DNA of 64,000 nucleotides, taken from Diphasiastrum complanatum (lineage: Eukaryota; Streptophyta; Lycopodiopsida; Lycopodiales; Lycopodiaceae). Both the position numbers and the translations under genes were made by a program. Below, piece after piece: positions 57,531 through 64,000 of this stretch. The stretch covers positions 31,632,936 to 31,696,935 of the forward strand of contig CM055095.1 of assembly GCA_029204225.1 (NCBI GenBank), in the 5' to 3' direction. Positions within the stretch are counted from its first letter, which is position 1; the number at the start of each line of letters is the position of its first letter. The notes beneath the pieces are model-generated. The model worked only from the letters and a program-made list of their open reading frames with translations, ran no database searches and was not told the DNA's origin.

Positions 57531-58181
57531 TGTGAAAGATTTCAGATATTTAAGATCCAATCTACTTGAATGATCTTTGGTTAGAAAGAGAAATACACTA
57601 CCAATTTCACCAATGTAGAAAAATCAGCATCTACACACAATTTGAGATGCAAACACTAATAGAACTTGATCAAACTTGATTGAAATAATTATGTACTGTT
57701 GCTGTCCGTACAAAATCAGCAAGCTACTGTATTTCACACGTGTGGATTCAAAAATAGCAAATATAAATCATTCTACACGTAGAATTGCAAGCAATCACCA
57801 AGATAGTGCACCAATGGATAGTAGAACCCAAGAGAACCATGTATAAGCATGAAATGAGATAGAGAAGAGAGAAGATGACTCTCTCCACGAGTTACATCCT
57901 TTTATAGCAGGTCCAAACCCCTATTTGGCCACTTGGCTTTCCCACCAAAATGCTAACCCTACCAATTTTGGGTCTAGATTCAATGTACCCAACTTATTCA
58001 AATTGAATCTACTCAAACTCGCATTCTATCTTTCCCACACTTTCAAAAAGTGTTTATTCAAATGAAATTTAGACTAATGAACTTTGAAAAGTCAACCTCT
58101 AAGTCTAAAACAAGTTTTGGCCTCAATATGTCAAATATGGAAATATTGCAAAATGTGATGAAACTAGTTGAATCTTTCACA
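57531..58181 (-). repeat. Copia 'C' 3' LTR
   Basis: 651 bases, TGTGAAAGATT to AATCTTTCACA. Contains a 20-base segment absent from the other LTR. Confidence 0.87.
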
Positions 58182-58740
58182 CTCCCTCTTCAACTAGTTT
58201 TAGCATAGACTTTGATAATACTCCAAGTGAAGTCCTATGCTTCATGAACAAGTCTTTTTCCAATGCTTTGGTGAAGATATCAGCTACACATTCCCTTGAA
58301 GACACATGTTGAAGCTCCACCTCCTTTGCAATGACTCGCTCCCTCACAAAATGATATTGTATCTCAATATGCTTGCTCCTAGCATGAAAGATATGATTGG
58401 ATGCCATTCTTTGGGCTGATTGATTGTCACAAAAGATGATTGGGCTCTCTGAAAAATCCAGCAAGTGAAGATCCTTGATCATTATCCATACCATCTCCTT
58501 TGTGCAATGTGTAAGAGCTTTGTACTCGGCCTCACTAGATGACAATGAGATAGTGGCTTGTTTCTTTGACATCCATGATATAGCTCCATCACCTATGAAA
58601 ATACAATAAGAACTAATGGATTTCCTATCCATTATATCTCCAGCATAGTCCGAATTTGAAAATCCAAAAAGATTAGGTGATGATCCCTCATACAATATGC
58701 CAAAATCTCGAGTTCCAATGATGTACCTCAAAACTCGCTT
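58177..58740 (-). pseudogene. Copia 'C' RNase H
   Basis: A 184-codon minus frame: RYIIGTRDFGILYE, GFSNSDYAGDIMDRKSISSY, SKKQATISLSSSEAEYKALT, FCDNQSAQRMASNHIFHARS, KHIEIQYHFVRERV and DIFTKALEKDLF, the full copia RNase H with its acidic residues (Asp in SDYAGD, Glu in SEAEY, Asp in CDNQ). It removes the RNA strand during cDNA synthesis. Intact by reading. A TAG at about 58741 separates it from the upstream insert. It ends in the polypurine tract beside the LTR. Confidence 0.82.
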
Positions 58741-58744
58741 TCCT

Positions 58745-59805
58745 AGCTTCCAATGCTCCTAGCATAGTTTTTGCCAATAAAACTTTGATCCATCATGAGA
58801 ATGATCTTCTTCCTAAGAATAGATCTCCTTTCAATGATCATGTAATGCTCAAAATAGAAACAACCATAATTGATATAGAGAATAGTGTCCACTTGGGATG
58901 CTTCACTATTTCTTACATCAATTTTACATGTAAAAATGTGACTAGAACATGAAGAATCAATTAGAATGTAAATGAAATGATTCCACCATGCTTCCAACTC
59001 TGAACTCTCTGGAAAGATACAGCAAACAACCAATAAATGTGAGTGATCAACTTTTGCTTGCATGTCTCCTCCTCCTTTGTCCTTCGTTGCCATGTATCTA
59101 CCATGATACTCCATGAATGAGCCTCCATCTTCATCTTGCCACAAGAAACCATCAAACCTTGGAAATCCATGAGTAGGTGAGTACATAAATGATGCAAATC
59201 CAGCACCACATGACTCCATAAACCAAGTAGTTTGCACTAGTCCATCTTCAAGATCTACTTGACACAAGAAAATGACTATGAATTCACCAAAAATTGACAA
59301 TCTCCAAGTATTGGCACCAAGTAGCTCAACACTTGAGAACTTAGCCATGGATGAGTGACATAATGAACCTCCAATAGCTTCATTTCCATCAGCAAAATCA
59401 GCCAAGAATGCTAGTACAAATCCAACATCAAAACAATGCTCACCAATGTAGCTAGTTTTACCATATCTTGACAATTTGCACACATCCACATGAAATTGCT
59501 CAAACATGAGATAGAACAAGTAAAGTAAACTTGAACAACACTTCCTTGCTGCTCCTTTGACCTTACTTGAGTCTTCAATATGCTGCAAAAACAGATGCTC
59601 TTGACTAGCTCCAAATTGTCACCTTCCCTTTTGACTAGTTGAAGCGCTTTGAGATCAACCTCTTGATCTTCAACTTGACCATCAAAGTCATTGAACAAAC
59701 TTTGTTTTCCAGATCCATTACTTGATTTTACAGCAAGATAACATCCATCCACTTGCATAGCTCCATGTACACAAGAAGATCCTCCAAAAGATGTTCCACT
59801 CTTCA
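58745..59805 (-). other. Unrelated open sequence in place of reverse transcriptase
   Basis: Integrase ends in the usual RT start (EEWIQAMDLEYRSLMK, about 59850-59805), but the next sequence is SGTSFGGSSCVHGAMQVDG instead of the NxTW.LV.LP block. Two long minus frames cover the insert (to 59411 in the integrase frame; 59588-58743 in another), so a single shift near 59500 would leave it open throughout. It is rich in Cys, Phe, Gly, Ser and Asp (HGFPRFDGFLWQDEDGGSFM). No YVDD, no YGLKQ, no AFLNG. I do not recognise it. It could be a captured host fragment or rearranged element sequence. Confidence 0.6.
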
Positions 59806-60673
59806 TAAGAGATCGATACTCGAGATCCATTGCTTGGATCCACTCCTCTTCTTTCCTTGATTGATCTACACTTGTAGGCTCATCCAAAGAGGTTAGAAAA
59901 ACAACATAATTTCCAGAAACTACTTGCTTACCCTTTTGATCATATGTGAGCCTTGAAGGTACTTGTCTTTCTCTTGATGTTCTCCTTGGCTTTTGACTTG
60001 ATGAAGGTCCATCATCACCACCATCCAAAGTAAGATCCTTCTCATCAACATCAAGAATGTTAGATCCATCTACTTTACCATCAATCATGCTTGAAGACAC
60101 CTTTGGAATGTTTCCCTCATAAAAAATGACATCTCTACCAACAATCACTTTGTTAGTAGAAGGAATGTAAACCTTGTAGGCTTTACTCACCTCACTATAT
60201 CCAACAAAAATACCTCTTCTTGAAGATGGATCCTCCTTGGTCCTATCATCAAGAGTGATGTTGACATAGCATGTGCATCCAAAGGTTCTTAGAAAGTTGA
60301 CACTCGGCCTCCTCTTGAATAGCATCTCAAAAGGTGTCCTTCCATCCAAAATAGCACTCGGCCACCTATTGCACAAGAAATTGGCACACAACAAAGCTTG
60401 ATCCCAAAACGGTTTGTCAAGATTAGCACTTTCACATAAAGTCCTATTCTTCCTTTCAGCCACTCCATTTTGTTGTGAAGTCCTTGATGTTGTATACTCC
60501 CTCTTGATCCCATGCTCATCACAAAAGGCCTTGAACTTGTTAGATATGTACTCACCACCATTGTCACCTCTCAAGCACTTGATCTTTGTGGAGAATTGGT
60601 TCTCCCTTGCATTCTTGAACTTGACAAAGACATCATACACTTCATCCTTGCTCTTTAGTAGATAGACCAACAA
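59806..60673 (-). pseudogene. Copia 'C' integrase core and C-terminus
   Basis: Minus frame: CLRGDNGGEYISNKFKAFC (catalytic Asp), TSQQNGVAERKNRTLCESA (catalytic Glu), FKRRPSVNFLRTFGCTCYVN, FVGYSEVSKAYKVYIP, KVIVGRDVIFYEG, an acidic linker and the RT start. It is one frame off the upstream pre-integrase part (shift at about 60665). The stretch just after the NRT motif is slightly shortened (LCESANLDKPFWDQALLCA). Otherwise well preserved. Confidence 0.82.
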
Positions 60674-61344
60674 AATCTACTAAAATCATCAATGAATGTT
60701 ACATACATCTTAGCTCCACTATTGCTAATTGTAGTAAATCCATGAATATCCGAATGTACAAGTTGAAAAGGCTTTGTAGATCTAGAAATAGATCTAGTAT
60801 AAGGTAGTCTATTTGACTTAGACAAAGCACAAGACTCACAAACATGCTTGTCATTACTTAAGAAACTTGGAAGACCAATCACAACCTTCTTCCTTGCCAT
60901 TACCTCCAATGACTTGAAGTTGAGGTGTTCCATCCTTTTGTGCCAAACCTCTTGAATAGAAATTTGCTCCCTTGCAACACATCCAACTTGGTTAGCAATA
61001 ACACAAGCATCAAGTTTGAACAACTTCCCTTGCCTTTTACCTTTTCCAATCAAGACATCCTTCCTTTTGATCAAACAAACATCTCCATTAAACTCCACCT
61101 TGAGGCCCTTACTTAGCATTTGACTCACTCTAAGCAAATTCTTGGTAATAGATGGAATAAACAAGACATCCTCCAAATGAACATTCCTATTTGTAGAGAG
61201 AGAAATAGGAATTGTGCCAATCCCTTTGATTGCACACTCACCATCATTGGCCGTGTAGATCACCCTCTTGTCATCTCCATATGCCAACAAAGATGTGAAG
61301 TACTCTTTGTGAAAGGTCATGTGTGAACTTGCTCCACTATCAAC
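60655..61344 (-). pseudogene. Copia 'C' protease and pre-integrase
   Basis: Minus frame beginning after a TGA at 61345-61347 and reading VDSGASSHMTFHKEYF (protease), IKGIGTIPISLSTNRNVHLE, VLFIPSITKNLLRVSQML, VWHKRMEHLNFKSLEVMARK with CESC (HHCC finger) and the first integrase strand (FQLVHSDIHG, MYVTFIDDFSRFCW). The TGA stands where Trp normally precedes the protease motif, i.e. a TGG-to-TGA change. Confidence 0.82.
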
Positions 61345-62253
61345 TCACCAAGGATCTAGATCTCCATCATTAGCAAGCATACATGAAGACATCACAAAAG
61401 CATCATCATTTGCATCTTGTATATCCAAACCATCCTCATCAAGAGTAAGATTACCTTGCTTGTCTCCTTGATCTCTTTTCTTTTTGTAGCACTCACTTGC
61501 AAAGTGTCCTTTGATGCCACAATAGAAGCACTTGAGCTTTGATCTATCCTTCTTTTTGTCACTTGAAGAAGCATCCACTTGATCTTGCCCTTTAGACCAC
61601 TTGCTTTTGGTTTTGCCCTTGAATTTGCCCTTTGTGAACATAGCATCCTCTTGAAGTGTCGATGTAGATCCACCTCTTGCTTGAAGCCTATATTCCTCAT
61701 TGATCAAGATCTCTTGAAGATCCATCAAACTTGGCAAAGTCTTTTGAATAGCAATACTTTGAACAATGTTAGCATGAGCATCCAACAAGCCATTAAGAAT
61801 CACTTGAATAAGCTCTTCTTCCTTAATGCTTTCATCTATGCAAGCTAACTCATCATTCAATGCTTTCATTCTCAAAACAAAAGTACTTGGACTTTCTTCA
61901 TTCTTTTGCAAACAAGAAAAGATTTGCCTTCTTAGAGTCAACACTTTAGGAGTAGACTTGGATTCATAAAGCTTCTTCAATGAATTCCAAGCTTCCAAAG
62001 ATGATGTGCACTTACCAACTTCCTTGAGAAGTTCATTGCTAACATTCATCTTTATCATGTGTAGAGCCTTCTTGGCCCTCTTGTCATACCTCAATTGATC
62101 TTGTTGTGTTGCTGGTCTGTCCTCCAAACCTACAACAATATCCAAAACATCATTCATCTCAAGAAGTGACTCCATCCTCACTTTCCATAATGAATAGTTA
62201 CTTGAGGTAAGTCTATCATTGGCTTCCAACATGACTCCAATTGAGGTTGCCAT
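61345..62253 (-). pseudogene. Copia 'C' Gag
   Basis: ATG 62251-62253 opens a 302-codon minus frame with the full UBN2 gag order: LEANDRLTSSNYSLWKVRME, KMNVSNELLKEVGKCTSSLE, AWNSLKKLYESKSTPKVLTL, LACIDESIKEEELIQVILNG, and the CCHC knuckle CFYCGIKGHFASEC. It is uninterrupted, so Gag alone could still be made; the polyprotein is cut off by the TGA before protease. Similar to gag of copia 'A' and 'B'. Confidence 0.85.
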
Positions 62254-62853
62254 GTAGCAATGACCTGATCTTCTCTTTCAACCTGTTTCAATGCACAAAG
62301 CAATCCTTTGAACAACAACAAATGCTTTCAAAAGAAATCACCAAGATTTAAAACTATCTCACAAATTCTCTTCTAGCACTTATCCAAGCAAATCAACACA
62401 TAGAATCATGGAATCTTGATCAACCTATGATCTATCCTCAATCTAATGACTTTTGCCACTTCCTAAGATTGAAACACACTCAAATGAAGTCCAGCAACCT
62501 CACTATCTAGAGATCCAATCAAACTTAGGGTTTTAACAAAATCACAAAAAATTGACTATTCCAAATCTACATGCAAATGCTGAAAATTTGATATGCAATC
62601 TATAAGCCACCACTTAGGCTGAACCAATGATCCAAAAATCGGCCAAATCCAGCATGTGAATTCAAAAAATGGAATTGAACAAGTATATTGACCTATTTAG
62701 TGTTTTGATCTACAAAAGATCCAATCTACAAAAGCAAAAAATCTGATTTTGGTATAGAATCCTCTCTAGCATGCTCTAGACTTGATATCTTCACCAAATC
62801 ATTGATAGATCTGATTTTCTCTTTCATAACCTGAAACACAAGCTCTGATACCA
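62254..62853 (-). other. Copia 'C' leader and primer-binding site
   Basis: Untranslated leader of about 590 bases. The primer site for initiator tRNA-Met is the complement of 62842-62853, contiguous with the LTR. Confidence 0.8.
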
Positions 62854-63484
62854 TGTGAAAGATTTCAGATCCTTAAGATCCAATCTACTTGAATGATCTT
62901 TGGTTAGAAAGATAAATACACTACCAATTTCACCAATGTAGAAAAATCAGCATCTACACACAATTTGAGATGCAAACACTAATAGAACTTGATCAAACTT
63001 GAATGAAATGATTATGTAATGTTGCTGTCCGTACAAAACCAGCAAGCTACTGTATTTCACACGTGTGGACCCAAAAATAGCAAATATAAATCATTCTACA
63101 CGTAGAATTGCAAGCAATCACCAAGATAGTGCACCAATGGATAGTAGAACCCAAGAGAACCATGTATAAGCATGAAATGAGATAGAGAAGAGAGAAGATG
63201 ACTCTCTCCACGAGTTACATCCTTTTATAGCAGGTCCAAACCCTATTTGGAAATGCTAACCCTACCAATTTTGGGTCTAGATTCAATGTACCCAACTTAT
63301 TCAAATTGAATCTACTCAAACTCGCATTCTATCTTTCCCACACTTTCAAAAAGTGTTTATTCAAATGAAATTTAGACTAATGAACTTTGAAAAGTCAACC
63401 TCTAAGTCTAAAACAAGTTTTGGCCTCAATATGCCAAATATGGAAATATTGCAAAATGTGATGAAACTAGTTGAATCTTTCACA
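62854..63484 (-). repeat. Copia 'C' 5' LTR
   Basis: 631 bases with the same ends as 57531-58181; followed by the target repeat ggctt. Confidence 0.87.
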
Positions 63485-63489
63485 GGCTT

Positions 63490-64000
63490 AAAAAAAAATA
63501 ATATTGGACAAAAGTAATACATGAGGCCAAGCATCTGAATCCCGATTGATTTAAACAACAACGAGATGAGACCAAATCTAGGGTTAATCTCTTGGGCCAA
63601 TCTCACATTGACTCAGATGGAAAGGCAAATTTGCAAGCCCAATTTGTTAGTTTTAATTTTTAGGTGTGTGTTTGTGTGTGATCTTTGTTTTACCATCTAT
63701 ACATTGTTCATGTATATTTCAATTATTTTTTAAGCATCTATGATTGTACTGTTTATTTTAATTTTTGTTCATGTATATTTCACTTATTGTTTGGCCCTCT
63801 ATGAATGCAACAAACCATTTAATAAAATGAGATTTAAATGCATAAATTTTGTATATATTAAACTAAATCATTATTTTGGGATTGATCACATACCTCATTT
63901 AATTGCCTTAACAATCTTTTTCTCTCCAAGAACCATTCATTTTATTCTACAAATCAACCAATCAAAGACAAATATCATAAATACAATCAATAATTAACAA
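63490..64000. other. No gene recognised
   Basis: AT-rich sequence flanking copia 'C'. Frames on both strands are short and without motif. Confidence 0.45.

Larger units (their letters stand above)
57531..63484 (-). mobile_element. Copia element 'C', young, RT region replaced
   Basis: 5954 bases flanked by ggctt at 57526-57530 and 63485-63489. LTRs at 57531-58181 (651) and 62854-63484 (631) differ by about a dozen substitutions and a 20-base indel by my count, so insertion is recent. Order on minus: LTR, primer site TGGTATCAGAGC (62853-62842), gag, protease, pre-integrase, integrase, about 1.06 kb of unrelated sequence in place of RT, RNase H, purine tract GAAGAGGGAG, LTR. It cannot be autonomous. 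Confidence 0.88.

Overview
The window is nuclear DNA of a land plant. The evidence is a spliced mitochondrial ISU-type Fe-S scaffold gene with plant GT-AG introns, a PLS-class pentatricopeptide (PPR) gene fragment, exons with the plant-specific PDF motif of OSB proteins, and dense, nested plant-type LTR retrotransposons, Helitrons and hAT elements. A fern or another spore-bearing plant with a large repeat-rich genome fits best, but that is inference. I found no RNA genes and no CRISPR. Only one gene looks intact: ISU at 47041-48535.

Layout. 1-9900: a minus-strand SET-domain-like pseudogene, split by an 8.4-kb Ty3/gypsy element (1158-9573, target duplication aatag) that carries an extra coiled-coil reading frame after integrase. 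9905-17990: a Ty1/copia remnant with its 3' LTR, two copies of a dispersed TATA + pyrimidine-microsatellite leader repeat, an unrecognised 170-codon frame and a gag remnant. 17992-20212: PPR fragment and OSB-like exons (both minus). 20289-25110: foldback repeat, copia remnants and a third leader repeat. 25320-31226: a decayed copia element (gag to RNase H) ending abruptly in the LTR of a different copia family. 31586-33475: hAT transposase pseudogene (minus) with a 256-bp non-autonomous Helitron inside it. 33927-34357: a 431-bp purine microsatellite. 34745-37537: Helitron 3' terminus, then a copia gag remnant with its 5' LTR.

37543-45596: a Helitron-type Rep/helicase pseudogene whose C-terminus is an AP-endonuclease-like (EEP) domain, i.e. 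a Helentron-like architecture. It is split by a chromodomain Ty3/gypsy element (38619-43509, target duplication acatc). 45600-48960: promoter, leader and the ISU gene. 48964-50370: BED/DUF659 hAT pseudogene. 50765-57525: fragments of three or more retroelements, with a short internally deleted copia element (54735-56557, target duplication ggaac) inside a gypsy remnant. 57526-63489: a young copia element (target duplication ggctt) whose reverse transcriptase region has been replaced by about 1 kb of unrelated sequence.

How it fits together. The region is a graveyard of nested insertions, and four insertions can be dated relative to their hosts by exact target duplications. Many disabling stops in the transposon frames are TGA where an Arg CGA codon is expected, which suggests decay by cytosine methylation and deamination. 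The host genes that can be recognised (ISU, PPR, OSB) all belong to organelle maintenance, which may be coincidence. The most unusual items are the helicase-endonuclease Helitron remnant, the RT-less copia element with a long open foreign insert, and the post-integrase coiled-coil frame of the first gypsy element.
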